Assembly: GCA_024811115.1 (NCBI GenBank)
Contig: JAKOGH010000740.1
Coordinates: forward strand, 186,001 to 250,000
Origin: Terana coerulea
Taxonomy: Eukaryota > Basidiomycota > Agaricomycetes > Polyporales > Phanerochaetaceae
Reading direction: 5' to 3'
DNA: 64,000 nucleotides
In this document: one piece after another, positions 1 through 11,500 of the stretch
Layout: each line of letters starts with the position of its first letter
Position numbering within the stretch: position 1 is the first letter of the stretch
Made by a program: the position numbers and the translations under genes
The notes under the pieces: generated by a model
The model's input: only the letters and a program-made list of their open reading frames with translations
What the model was told of the DNA's origin: nothing
Database searches by the model: none

Positions 1-50
1 TCTTCCACCGTGACGGGCCTGTCAAAGCGCTCCTCGCGTCCCTCGCTCGT

Positions 51-440
51 TTGTCCGAGGAGGCTCATCCTAGACACTTCATTGGCTTTGTCGACCGTCT
101 TCGTCTCTCGGCACCTCCGGACGACGAGTTTAGCATCATGTTGGCGAACCTCCAGGCTAACGCTCCGGAGCCCCCGCAATTCCAAATCTGGCCTGTGTTT
201 GAGGGCATGAAGGCCGGCCCGGTGGCTGCTTCCTCAGCGTTGGCTCCGGGTCCGAGCGTTGGATCTGCGTACGCGTACGTTCACTTCGACTCTTGGACGG
301 GATCATTGGTCGTTCTCTGCCTCTTCGTCATCCCGTTGGTGGGAGCCATCGTTGTCGGTGTTGCGATCCAGTACCTACGCAGAACGCGCTTGGAGGGCAA
401 AGTGAGCGATTCGTTTCCATCTACTCACGGCCAACACTGA
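51..440 (+). CDS. Unrecognised ORF with one membrane segment
   Basis: Open frame of about 129 codons. I do not recognise it. The middle is Ala/Pro/Ser-rich (around residues 50-75). Residues ~82-108 form a strongly hydrophobic stretch followed by Arg/Lys (YLRRTR), so a single membrane-spanning segment with a basic cytosolic side is plausible. A GTGAGC donor-like site follows at about 402, so this may be an exon of a longer gene that begins before the window. The first codon of the frame is not clearly an ATG start, and the window edge cuts the context. It could also be a chance frame in GC-rich DNA. Confidence 0.25.
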   Translation: MSEEAHPRHFIGFVDRLRLSAPPDDEFSIMLANLQANAPEPPQFQIWPVFEGMKAGPVAASSALAPGPSVGSAYAYVHFDSWTGSLVVLCLFVIPLVGAIVVGVAIQYLRRTRLEGKVSDSFPSTHGQH

Positions 441-583
441 ACTTTACGACCACAGGCCTTAATCGCATGTGATGGAGAGTGTAGGAGTTATGGATGGGCC
501 GATTGAGGGTGAATGGTTTTTGGAGGATAGCACGGTGAGCAGCGGGCACCGCATGCTCGACGAGTTTTGGTACTGACTACAGT

Positions 584-1663
584 TTGGTTCAGCTCGAAGA
601 CTTCACCACCGAAGCATCGACTCTCACCGACATCCTTGTGATTGCGGTCATTGAGGATCCGGCGTCCGTTGGGTCAGAAGTCGTTGCCACCCTTTGGCCT
701 ATCTTGGAGTTCATGAAGGCCATCGAGGACGTGATCTATCCTCCAGCGGTATCCTTCGAGGATGAGCAAGAGATTGCGGCAGGGCTGCGAACCATGTTTG
801 CTGTCACATGCTCCGGGGTACTGTCTGAGGACGTCGTTGCCAAGCGGTTTACTCTTGACTGTACTGTCATGTTCGCTATCGCTCCTCTAGACGCAGCGGC
901 TGGCCTCGGATTTCGGTGCGCACCCACCAACAAATGGTCGGCTCGCTGCCCGCCTTATGGACCAACAACTTTGCGCTCCCTCCCCATGGTCGTGGCAGCC
1001 AAGCGCCGAGTAGCCTCTCCCGTTGAGCCGTTGGTGTGTGAGGAAGTTGAGGAGATAATGACAGAGGGTGCATCAGAGTCGGCCGCCTGGGTGAGTCTGT
1101 CTATAACAATGTTCTCGTGGTATAGCTAACGGTCTGAGTAGCTGTCTTTCCACTGGCAAGTCATCATCACGCTTCAGTGTGAGATGGTTCTTGTCGAGTT
1201 CGTTGACCCATCCGGCACCTACTTCTTCCTCGTCGAGGAATACATAATCAGCTCGATCGAGTTCGCAGTTGCCTCCATCGCGACACTTGGATGGTGCGCC
1301 ATGGATGCCGCTGAAGTATCCTTAGTGGCTCCAGTACACGCCACAACCAGTGCATTGGCTATACAACCCGCCGTGATTGTCACCTGCCCTTCTCCGCCTG
1401 CCGCCGCTGTCGGTTTGGAATACGCCGCTCCGGAAGAAGTCCTTGACCTTGCTCTGGTCTACGTTGGTTCTTTACCTGTCGTTCAGATACGTAGCGGCCG
1501 CGAAAAGCCCGAAGACGTTGAAGAAATCATCACCGAAGGCGCTCGCGCTCTACTTTCTTTGACATCGGTATGCAATCACCTGCTATATGTACGGACTGCA
1601 ATTGATCATGATTGGTTGACAAGGTTGAAACCGACGTTGTCATGTCCAGCGCACGCGACTTAG
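584..1663 (+). CDS. Two unrecognised consecutive ORFs sharing a VEEI-TEGA motif
   Basis: Two open frames (584-1129 and 1184-1663) follow each other on the plus strand. Neither matches a family I know. Both are Ala/Val-rich and acidic. Each ends in a similar stretch: Leu-Pro-(Met/Val)-Val-Val, an Arg-rich step, then VEEIMTEGA in the first and VEEIITEGA in the second, about 475 nt apart. GT-AG-like borders lie between them (gtgagtctg near 1093, an AG near 1139), so they may be exons of one gene built from a duplicated module. Start codons are uncertain. Confidence 0.3.
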
Positions 1664-3290
1664 CGGCTGCTCCACGAGTTCTGGGCGTCGATGTATTGAG
1701 GATGCTCGTTGTCCTCTTGCTCCTCTTCTCCCCGCGACGGGCTTCTTCGTCCGCTGCCATGTCTGGTTCCGCCGCCGCTTTGCGCCTCATATCGCCAGTC
1801 CCACGCTTGCAGACGATGTCCGGTGCAGTAACCACCGTCCACGTTGTCGTGCCCCTTCTGTCATCTGGGTCGTTTGTGCTGGACTTCATCTCCACTACGA
1901 CTATCCCCCGCGTCTATGCATTCCATCAGCTTCATCTCTACAAGGCGCCTCGGGTCACTCTTCCGTTCCCAGACGCACGTTCAACGCCTTCTCGTTCTAT
2001 GCAGGATGTCATCCTGCTTCTGTGCTGGAAGACCCAGCTCGCCGCCTCCAAGAACTTCGCCGCACCTCCGACGGTTCAGCGTTCCGAGCCCAGAAAGCGT
2101 GTTTCTGCTCAGTTCAAGGCTGTCCTCAACTACACTCTCGCGATTCAAGAGCTTCTGCGTACCACTTCGGGCGGAGTCGAATCCAGCGGTAGCGTCCCTC
2201 ACTCGGCCTTGAGCTCCCACCGGGGATGGTCCGTCGCTGCGACCACAAGATCATTCCTTCACCCTCGGGCGCCGAAGCCGGAAGAGCCCGCAACGCCCGT
2301 ACCTCAGCCTCAGCCTATCGACAGGTCATCAAGCACCCCAACGCCAGGGCTGACAAAGGTTGGCGGTGCGGTGGAGGCAGTGGACAAGGACCGAAAAGGT
2401 AGGCTTAACTCTTTCGTTCTCTCGGATTTTCGCTCACTGCTGAGGTTCGCGCAGATACGCCTACACCTTCAGCACAGAAATCCAACCTGCCGACTTCGCC
2501 TACAGCCGGTCCCTCGCGGTTGCCTGATGGCGATTGTGCTCCAGACGATGACAAGCCTTCCACCAATGCATCGAAGAAGCGAAAGACTCGCCGTGGCTCC
2601 AAGAAGGGCAAGGGTCCTGCGGAGCCGCGGGTGACGGCTTCGACGGATCTTGCGCACGAGGACGAGCCCGTAGCCGACCCTTCGCGGCTACCCGATGTTG
2701 CCTCACCTTCGAACGAAGGGAGGCCCTCTTCCGAGTCATCGCAGAAGAAATCCATTCGCCGCGGCGGCAATGGCGCACGCAAGGCTCGTGCGCAGGCCAA
2801 ATGTGACGAACAAACACAACATGAAGGCGAGATTGAAGAAGCATTGGGACGACGCGCTGTGCTCCCCGCCTCGACGACCTTCCGTCAAGTCGGACCGTGG
2901 CGCATCCCTGAGTGTCCGCCTCCCGCCGTAGCCGACGCGTATCCTCCATTCATTCGGAGGGAATTCCCTGGCGCTCCCTCTACTACCTCGGCCACACCCG
3001 CTCCTTGTGACGCTGTGAACCATCGTCTGCGCCCTTACCTCAACCGACGCATGCAGCCTGAGATCGACGCCAACACTTCGCTCATCGCGGTCGACCCTCG
3101 CCATCAGCGTCCTACCGCTCAGGACTGCGCGATCTACGCTGCTGCGCGCGAAGATGACGAAGACACGCAGAACTCGGGACCACAGACCAACGGTCTGCAG
3201 GATGTAGACTTGCACGACGACGGCATCGAGTTTGCAGCCCCGACCTCAGCCCCGGTTTGTTCTTCGAGACTGGGTGCGACTTCCCTCTGA
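1612..3290 (+). CDS. Unrecognised Ser/Pro- and Lys/Arg-rich ORFs
   Basis: Two overlapping frames (1612-2634 and 2520-3290) could be joined by splicing near 2400-2460, where a GT-rich donor (aaaggtaggc) and an acceptor (gcgcag) occur. The 5' part is rich in Ser, Pro and Ala. The 3' part opens with basic clusters (KKRKTRRGSKKGK; RRGGNGARKARAQAK), which could serve nuclear localisation or nucleic-acid binding, and continues with a Pro-rich, acidic tail. I see no enzyme or transposase signature. This looks like a lineage-restricted, low-complexity protein. The exact gene model cannot be settled from the sequence. Confidence 0.25.
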
Positions 3291-3544
3291 AGACGACTCG
3301 AACCCGACGACTCCTTCTGACCATCCGGACGATTCCCTGACCGCTGAGTCCTTGACCATGTTGACCAGCGCCCCTGAGGCTCTCGCCGCGGAGACCACGA
3401 CCACCATGACCACTGACGACCAGCCACCCCTGCGAACCACATCCCCGGATACCCTCAGCGCAGAGGCTCGTTCCTGCGCTGATTCGCCTGGCGCTTCTGC
3501 CAGTGCTTGAGCGATACCACCCTTGCCCGACGACTTGCGACTCG

Positions 3545-3836
3545 ACGACGACGAACATCACTCCCCCCCCTTCACCAACCCCCCTGTCGACTCCCCTACG
3601 AACAGCACGCCTGAACGCAGGCTTCACGCACATCCATCCGACATCAGCAGCCTATCAGAGACTGTCCAAGTCAGATGCTTAGTGCGGTCCCCGCGTTTCC
3701 CGTACCTGTTCCACACACCGAGTCAACGACGATGAACACGACCCTCCTCACCAACCCCTCTCCTATGAACAGCGCGCCTAACTCAGGCTTCCACGCACAT
3801 CCATCCGACACCAAGTCAGATGCTTAGTGCGGTCCC
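3545..3836. repeat. Direct repeat, two imperfect copies
   Basis: A block at about 3545-3692 is repeated at about 3724-3836. Both copies contain the string cgcacatccatccgaca and the string agtcagatgcttagtgcggtcc. The first copy has about 22 extra bases between them. Pyrimidine-rich ctcc/accc runs precede both. The copies are adjacent and in the same orientation, as in a local tandem duplication. Confidence 0.75.
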
Positions 3837-3839
3837 AAA

Positions 3840-4932
3840 GTTTCTCGCCTCTGTTCCACCCCTCCGGCGTATCGCTCCAAATCCGACCTCGACTCGCTTG
3901 ATCAACGTCGAACTGCCTATTAGAGGCACTTCAAGTTTCGATCTCGCGTCTCCAGCTCGGATGCAAAGCGCTACACCTCCTTCGTTCGTGTTCAACCCTT
4001 CCCACTCCGTCGCCCGTCGTATATCGTCATAGCATTGTCCCTGTCCTCGGGACAACTCGCTCGAACCGCTCGCTCACGTCGTCCATGTCCTTCGTTCGCT
4101 CCCTGGTCGCATCGGTTCTCTGGTCTGGTCACTCCCCATCTCGTCCCTGGTCGTCTTCAAGTTCCCCAAAGCCCCTGGCTCGTCTTCAACTGCCGTCGTT
4201 CTGTCGTCTTGCGGGTGTCGTTCCTGGCGTCGGTCTGAGGTGTTATCGGTAAGCCCCTCTCTGCAGCATTTACGCCCTAGTACCATGACTAATCTCGAAT
4301 ATTCTCCAGGTGCTCAGTGTAGACTCTGTACGCCTGAACGTGCCTTTGCGCGGTCGCAGCCGTCGTCGGATGTTGGACTCCTAGCTCCTTGATTTTCCTG
4401 TTCCATATTTCTTCTTCTCTTGATTATCCGCACACTACTCCCATAATTTCCCCGGACTCGTTTGGACCGGCCTCAACGGACAACATGTGCACCGTCTCCT
4501 CATTACCATTTATCTATATCTCAGCATGCAGAGCGATGATTATTAGTATTTAGCATCTCCGAACAGACATGGCTTCCAATAGTTGTATAACCTCTTCACA
4601 TATAGGCGATAGTGCCCCAGGATTGTAGCATAGTATTATAATAGTCGCATAGGGCGACGCACCATGTAGTTGTACCGAATAATTGCATATTCATGAATTC
4701 GTATATCTTCTGTGCACCCAGTGTCAGGTTCTAGAGTATGCATGCGGGGCCTGCACTTCGCATCGTCCCCGCAAAACAGGACAGCGACCATGATCAGAAA
4801 TGTCCGCGTCAAGACTGAGTGATGTATGGGTATGATGGCAATATCAATGTACGCGCGCCCAACTCAGGACGCCATGAAAGTAGCTCCAGAACGTTCGAAC
4901 GATTTGTATCATGTCATCCATGGACTATCCAG
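3840..4932. other. Intergenic stretch, no gene seen
   Basis: Only short frames without coding character occur here. From about 4380 the sequence becomes AT-richer and carries repeated tatctat/atagt motifs, consistent with non-coding 3' flank. The minus-strand Cys-rich gene ends at its right edge. Confidence 0.5.
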
Positions 4933-5447
4933 TCAGACCTGCCCTCTTGCGGCCTCCATTGATTGTCGAGGTCGTGGCTGCTCGTCTACGATATTATGGT
5001 CTCCAACGCCTGGCTGGGCGACGTCGGTTGGCTTGACCGTCTCAGCGTCGGCGGTGGGCCCTTGCCGCGCTTCGTCGGAGGCAGCCTTCCCTTCTCGCTC
5101 CTTTCGTGCCTGCTGCTGCCTCAGCACCTGTTGCTGCGTCTCCCGCTCGAGCGGGTCGTCGTCGAAGGACCCCTTGCAGCACCGGGTGCAGCAGCCTCTG
5201 GAGGAGCTGCTAGTGTTGCTCCCAGCGCCCCAGCTCTCTATAAACGATGTTGGTAGGGGCAAGAATCGCTATGCATGCTTGCACTTACGGAATAGGCACC
5301 ATTGGTCTACGGACTCGGTGCAGCAGATACCTAAGCCGTAGGAGTCAGTGCAAGCACATGAATATATAGAAAAGCAGAAGACGACGTACAGCAAACGCCG
5401 CAAACGCCAGCACAGCATTCTATGAGGACATCTCCGCTGTCGCCCAT
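4933..5447 (-). CDS. Small Cys-rich protein, tandem copy 1
   Basis: I read a three-exon gene: 5447-5390, 5330-5289 and 5237-4933, about 134 residues. The introns are GTACGT..TAG and GTAAGT..TAG. The first ~60 residues hold repeated Cys pairs (ECCAGVCGVCC, ICCTES, then CCTRCCKG). An acidic FDDDP step follows, then a Gln/Arg/Lys-rich helical stretch (QQQVLRQQQARKERE) and a polar tail. There is no signal peptide and no clear membrane helix. The Cys clusters could bind metal or be palmitoylated; that is inference. The next gene (5775-6350) shares the start (MGD), the CCTES..Q.CLF block, the CC.xCC pair, the exon-2 length of 42 nt and both intron phases, so the two are tandem duplicates. The family is unknown to me. 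Confidence 0.75.
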
Positions 5448-5519
5448 GTTATTGTGATAGAAAGGTGTCGGATGAAGGTCACGGTGCTACACTCGGGAGC
5501 ACCTAGGCTGGGGTGAGAA

Positions 5520-5540
5520 GACCCGTATATAAGGTCCAAA
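5520..5540 (-). promoter_or_regulatory. TATA-like element of Cys-rich copy 1
   Basis: A tatata core at about 5526 lies roughly 75-80 nt upstream of the copy 1 start codon (5447). Copy 2 has a similar element at nearly the same distance, which supports both start codons. Confidence 0.45.
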
Positions 5541-5774
5541 TTACAAAATTCCAGTGAGAGTACCAGAGAGGTTCACATAGACGCTAACCAACATTCATGT
5601 TTACTCGTGCCTAGCGGAACGTCATTGAACTGCCCCCATGGAGCCGGCTAACACACCGCTGCACACGGATGCAGTAGCATAATGGGCAGAGTTCGAGTTC
5701 TGCTGGACACAGCTCCGCATGCTGTATGCAAGGCTCAAGCCTTGTGTCTGCCTACGTGCCGAGCTCGGCGAATC

Positions 5775-6350
5775 CTAGTGTGCATGTGCCGGCTCTGGCA
5801 TCGCCAGTGGCACCTGCGGCGGCGACGAAGGGGTTGGCCGCCGCCCTGCGTTGGTCGAATTCCGTTGCCCCGCCATCGACATTCTCCCTATGTCCATCGA
5901 CCTCTTCTCTCGAGGCTGGGTGTCGACGACTGCAGGCTCGATGCCGCTCTTCCGACGCAGCGCGTCGGGCTGACCGTCTAGCTTCACCGCCTGAATCTCT
6001 CCCGCGACGTCGCGCCGCGCCTCCGTGCTCGCGGCCTGGTGCTGCTGGAAGATCTCATGCTCGAAGTCCGCGTCGTCCCTGTCGAACCGCTGTTTGCAGC
6101 AGAAGTTGCAGCAGCCGGCCTGGCCGCTGTTTTTGGACCCGAAGCAGCATTTCTCTGGAGGGCGTGTCAAAGGGTGTCGTCGGAGGGACGGAGGTGCTGG
6201 CACATACGGAACAGACAGAATTGTTGCATGGACTCTGTGCAACATACACCTGGGGAAATAGCTCAGTGTCAAGTATACGTCTAGAGTATCAAACGACGCA
6301 CAGAAGAGTGCACAGCAGCCAGCGCAGATCTCTGCCATTACGTCGCCCAT
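5775..6350 (-). CDS. Small Cys-rich protein, tandem copy 2
   Basis: Three exons (6350-6302, 6249-6208, 6154-5775) give about 156 residues. The unspliced frame is also open, so a gene finder may miss the introns. Splicing restores the similarity to copy 1: MGD start, ICAGCC, then VCCTES, Q.FCLF, KCCFGS and CCNFCCKQ, then FDRDD. Both copies have a 42-nt middle exon and the same intron phases. The C-terminal half is polar and charged and has diverged. No membrane segment remains after splicing. Function is unknown. The Cys pairs suggest metal binding, lipid modification or disulfide/oligomer formation. Confidence 0.72.
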   Translation of the reverse strand: MGDVMAEICAGCCALFCASFDTLDVYLTLSYFPRCMLHRVHATILSVPYVPAPPSLRRHPLTRPPEKCCFGSKNSGQAGCCNFCCKQRFDRDDADFEHEIFQQHQAASTEARRDVAGEIQAVKLDGQPDALRRKSGIEPAVVDTQPREKRSMDIGRMSMAGQRNSTNAGRRPTPSSPPQVPLAMPEPAHAH

Positions 6351-6435
6351 GGTCGTCAGTCTTTAGGGATGAGCGGTTGCAAGTGAGTGACTCTAAGACC
6401 GTGAAGAACGTTGAGCGTAGACAAGATGCTTCAGC

Positions 6436-6446
6436 GGTATATATCG
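6436..6446 (-). promoter_or_regulatory. TATA-like element of Cys-rich copy 2
   Basis: The tatatat run at about 6438 is some 88 nt upstream of the start codon at 6350, mirroring the spacing seen for copy 1. Confidence 0.45.
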
Positions 6447-6824
6447 TGGCGAAGCAACGGGTTGAACAGGCCGCAGGTTGTGTCCGAGCAAGGCTGGCGG
6501 ACACAGCCTCGGAGAGGCCATTGTCCAAGCGATCGAGGAGGAAGACTGGAGGAAGCAATGCAAGCATAAAATCAGAACGCGACGCCGTTCGAATCTTGTA
6601 TTCCTGCACAGCCTACCAGGGGTTTGGCACGCTTTCATAAAGCTCATACCGCTTGTGACCGTCCTGGTACCATGGCGACACGTCGCGAAAGCTTATATAG
6701 GTGAACTACGGACGTGTTATGTCCAACAACAATACATGTATTGTACGCCCCCGTACTCAGTACTCAACGCGCACACTCCTGTACGCGATGCAAGATGTAT
6801 GTCTACATAAGATGTCATGGACCA

Positions 6825-8047
6825 TCATGAAGTCGCACAGGGTAGATATCGTCTCTGGAACTGTTCCAGACTATCAACCTTCATTGTACTCAACAGTTTC
6901 CAGTCGTCCGCAGCCAGCGCTTGGTCTTCCGGCAAACCAGACCAATTCGGCGAAGGCGATGCGCGAATGTGAGAGAAGTCCTGAACGGACAGATGCTGAT
7001 TCGACTGGTAGCAACACGAAGTGAGTGCCACATTCGGAACAAATGTGAAGGTCGAAAGCGCACTGCAGCGGAGGCATTGTTCGCAGCGTCTTCCGAAAGA
7101 GCGGATGGATACCGAGCAAAGCGGAGCCGGGAGCAATGCTCAATAATAGGATTGGAGTCAATGGACAGATACACATCGACTGCGGTTGACGTATGCATGC
7201 GGAACTGGACAAAGCATGAGGTAGGACCAAATAAAGATGCTGGCACGTACCTGGTGGCAACCGATTACAAAAATGCAATGCTTCATATCGTGCACCAATG
7301 CACTGCCTTGGATGCATGGCAGGATGAGAATGCTATTGGTCACATTACGAATGTGGAGAGCAGTGAACGTTGTCGGCGCGCCAGTGACACGATCAGGTAG
7401 GAGGTTGACTATGCAGTTATCCAGGTCCGAGATGCTGAGATCCGTCGCAGACACGGTATCTTGTGGCAGAGATGCCCAGGACAGATATTGTTGGGAGCTG
7501 GCTGACAGGGTGCGAGAGTTCGTCGGTTTTGTTTTCTCCTGTGGCTGCTGATCGAGTTTCGTTGCGGCTTTGGATATCTCCGGAACAGATGGCGCGCTCG
7601 AGAACGCAGGGGTCTTTTGCGTCTTACGCTTGAACGCAAACTTGGGCTTGCCAAGGGAAGCAATCCTTAGTTGCTCTACTGACGCCTCAAGACTTTTCAA
7701 ACTCTTCAACATAATCACCTGTCAGTACTGGCAGGGATTCTACCAAACGAAAGACGCACCTTCTCATACTGAGTGAGATCATGCGTGATTAGCCAGTCCG
7801 AGTTATCCGTAACCTCCTTTCGCAGCTTAGCAACATCAATCGCGAGCTTGCTGACTTCGTCAGTAGACGGCGTAGACAGGCCTTTCAGAGCTTCCGTGCG
7901 GGCGGCCAGCTCTAAGCGGTGCGTGCCGGCAATGTTTCAGGATGAAAGAGGATGTGCAGACGAAAATGTCAGCGGACCGGCTTCAGTGGTGTTGAAGGAA
8001 ACCCAGAACGCATGCCCATCTTTCAAAGTGTTGCCCGTGTTGGCCAT
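6825..8047 (-). CDS. Tubulin-binding cofactor C (TBCC)
   Basis: Cofactor C acts with cofactors D and E in folding of the alpha/beta-tubulin dimer and stimulates GTP hydrolysis by tubulin. I assembled five exons by splice signals. The N-terminal part is helical (EVSKLAIDVAKLRKEV..., then VIMLKSLKSLEASVEQL). A polar linker follows. The C-terminal beta-helix domain carries DLDNCIVNLL, ALHIRNVTNSILIL, GSALVHDMKHCIFVIGCHQ, FRMHTSTAVDVYLSI and SNPIIEHCSRLRFA, then SPNWS. The catalytic Arg of the family is usually in a QxRxH step. Here the corresponding site is CHQ|FRMH across an intron, so the Arg is kept. The stop is at 6825. The first intron has a weak donor (GTCCGC), so the extreme N-terminus is less sure. 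It is divergent from the chitin synthase gene. Confidence 0.88.
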
Positions 8048-8504
8048 GACGAAGAATGAGCAATATGCTAGAGGAAGAATGGTCTATTCGCAGGGTTTAT
8101 GAGTTATAGAGGCGGAAATTTGCTGCAAGGACTGAAGAAGTATTCCCCGTACTCACCTGAGGTTTCAAGCTGCGGTAAATATCACAGTCGGTGGGATGCA
8201 GTTCGAGACAGTGATGGTCGGTCTAAGACACGCCCCTAATTACGCGTAGACATTTGGGCCAGTAAGCCCATATGAGCTTTCTTGAGTGAGCATTAATAAG
8301 GACATTAAATCCATATATGGGATTACTGGTGAGAAGCACATGATTAGTCAGCATCGAGACGAGGCTGTTTCTTCGCCGTGCTTGCCCTTGCACCAGACTT
8401 CCACGGCCGTCCCAGCGGCGACGACCGCCCTTTTCCTTCCTTGCCTCTCTTTCCTTCGTACTTCTCGACTGTCTGTCTTGCAGTCGTCTCTCTCGTTGCC
8501 CAAG
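8048..8504. promoter_or_regulatory. Divergent upstream region, TBCC / chitin synthase
   Basis: This 457-bp gap separates two divergent start codons. A pyrimidine-rich stretch (about 8390-8500) directly precedes the chitin synthase ATG, as is common in highly expressed fungal promoters. I see no other gene in it. Confidence 0.4.
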
Positions 8505-11500
8505 ATGAACCGGCAGTCCACGCTGGGCATGCACCAGCAGTTGGAAGCCGTTACCGACCTCGCGACTCTTCCCTCCGTCTCTGACGACATTCTCGTATCA
8601 TGCCTTCGCGAACGGTTCATGGCCGACACGATCTACACAAGCGTCGGCTCCTCCGCTCTCGTCGCTGTCAATCCGCACAAATACGTCCCCAGCAATTCCG
8701 ATTCCGTGCTGCAGAAGTATGCCGCGGAGTATCGGGACACTACTCCCTCGCAGGTTCCCTTGCCACCCCACATCTTCCAGCTCGCGAACAATTCTTACTA
8801 CCACATGCGGAGGACTATGCAGGATCAGTGCATCATCCTGAGGTCAGATACGTTCTGCGTACATCTCCTTGTGTCGTCTGCTTACATTGGTTTCCAGTGG
8901 TGAGACGGGCAGCGGAAAGTCCGAAAACCGACGGCTTGCTATCAAGACTCTGCTGGACTTGAGTGTTAGCAATCCGGGGAAGAAAGGATCCAAATTGGCG
9001 GGCCAGCTGCCGGCCGCGGAATTCGTCCTCGAATCCTTCGGCAGCGCTCGCACGCTCTTCAACGCCAATGCTTCGCGATTTGGCAAGTACACCGAGCTCC
9101 AGTTCACCGACCGCGGTCGGCTGTGCGGCGCGAAGACGATTGACTACTACCTCGAGCGGAGTCGCGTCGCTTCTGTCCCCTCCGGCGAGAGGAACTTCCA
9201 CATATTCTACTACCTTGCCGCCGGCGCATCTCCGGAGGAAAGGCAGCACATGCACCTCGACCAGAAGACGACGTATCGCTACCTCGCTCAGCGCGCGACT
9301 CCGGGGAGAGGAAGCCAGGGCTCGCAGGACGATGCTGTGCGCTTTGATCAGCTCAAGATGGCCTTGAAGAATGTTGGCTTCTCCAAGCGTCATGTTGCCC
9401 AGACCTGTCAGCTCGTCGCCGCCATCCTGCACCTTGGCAACCTCGAGTTTACCATCGACCGTCAACGCAATGAGGACGCCGCGGTCGTCCGAAACACCGA
9501 CGTGTTGGAAATTGTGGCTGAGTTTCTCGGAGTTCAGCCCGCGGCGCTTGAGACGGCGTTGACTTACCGCACAAAGCTGATGAAGAAGGAGCTATGCACG
9601 GTCTTCTTGGACCCCGATGGCGCCTCGGATAACAGGGATGAACTCGCCATTACCCTCTATTCTTTACTCTTCACATGGCTTAACGAACATATCAACCAAC
9701 GCCTTCACAAGGACGATTTCACAACCTTCATCGCTCTCCTTGACCTCCCTGGTCCCCAGAACCTCACTAAGCCGTCCCAATGGTCTTGACCAGTTCTGCG
9801 TCAACTTCGCTAACGAGCGGCTGCAGAACTTCGTCCAAAAGCGTCTCTTCGAGAGCCATGTTAACGAGTACAACAACGAGGGTATCTCGCGATTCGTACC
9901 GCAAGTTCCATACTTCGACAACTCGGATTGCTTGCGTCTGCTGCAGAACCGACCAGGTGGCCTTATTCACATCATGGACGATCAGGCACGACGGATGCCG
10001 AGGAAGACGAACCACACCATGGTTGAGGCGTTCTCTAAGCGCTGGGGCAACCATTCGTCCTTCAAGGTGGGCGCAGCGGACCGCTCTGGGTTCCCGACAT
10101 TCACTGTCAACCACTTCACGGGGCCTGTCACCTATTCTGCCGAAGGCTTCTTGGAGCACAACCAGGACAACATGAGCCCTGACTTCATCTCTCTTCTTCG
10201 AGGAACGAGCACGAATGACCAACCCGCGGCCGACGGCACTGGGTCGATCAACCCCTTCGTCCGTGGCTTGTTTACCTCGAAAGCGGTCGCCACGCAGGTC
10301 CACCCGCGCAACGAAGAGACGATCATCTCTGCACAGCAACCCGTGAAGCCGATGCGTGCCCCGTCAGTTCGCCGCAAGAACACGCTCAAGCGCATGCCAA
10401 CTGTGAAGGAGGACACGCTGGACGAGAAGGACGATGAACAGGAGCCTGCTGGGGCCGCGCCGTGCATAGCAGGCCAGTTCCGGGCCGCGCTCGAGACGCT
10501 GTTCGAGACGCTGGAAGAGGCGCAGGCCTGGTATGTCTTCTGCGTCAACCCGAATGACTCCCAGCTGCCGAACCAGTTGGAGGGCCGATCAGTGAAAGGT
10601 CAGGTGCGGAGTCTGGGGTTGAGTGAGGTTGCGAAGCGCTCCCAGAACGTCTTCGAGGTAGCCATGACGCCACAGGAGTTCGTGGACCGGTACCGGGATA
10701 CCTTGACGGCGATGAATATTCATGAGGGCGAAGCGCGAGAGCAGGTCGAGCAATCGCGCACCGCACTGAGCTTGCGCGAGAATGATATTGTCCTTGGCAT
10801 GCGCATGGTGAGTGCTCACTGCTTGTATGCGTCGAATATGGTGCTGAACATATATGTCAGGTGTTCTTGTCTCACGCTGCGTTCCGTCGCTTGGAGGACG
10901 AGTTACGAGCGAAGGACACTGAGGAACTCAAGCGCAACCGGGTCCGCGACGCTGAAGCTGAAGCTGGACTTGATCCTCGTGGTCTGAACGACCCTTACGC
11001 CCCATATACCTCACCTGGCCAGGAGGGTCCCTACGATGGCGGATACAATGATCCATTCGGCCAGTCGAACCAGCAGCTACCGCTTGTTGCAAACGCCTCT
11101 CCCTTCCAGCGCGCAGACCAATACGACGACTACGATGACCACAAGTCGGTTCGCAGCGACGACTATGACGTGCGCAGCGCTCTCACCAGCAACCGCGACA
11201 ACGAGACGGAGTCGCACTATGGCACTGAGTCCTATGCACCATCCCGCAACATGTTCCAAGGCGGTGATAAGGGCTTGCCGGATAAGGAGGTCATCGCAGG
11301 CGAAGCCCAGGAAGGCGAGACCGTTGAGGTGTACAAGGAGACATCTGCTCGGAGACGATGGGTCATCCTTTGCTGGATGTTGACGTTCTGGGTTCCCAAT
11401 TTCCTGCTTTCGTGGGTCGGCCGCATGAAACGCCCCGACATTCGACAAGCTTGGCGAGAGAAGCTTGCTCTCAACATCATCATCTGGTTCATTTGCGGCT

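Noticed and set aside
5640..5710. Possible tRNA (B-box-like gagttcgagttct)
   Set aside because: No acceptor, D or anticodon arm can be drawn around it.
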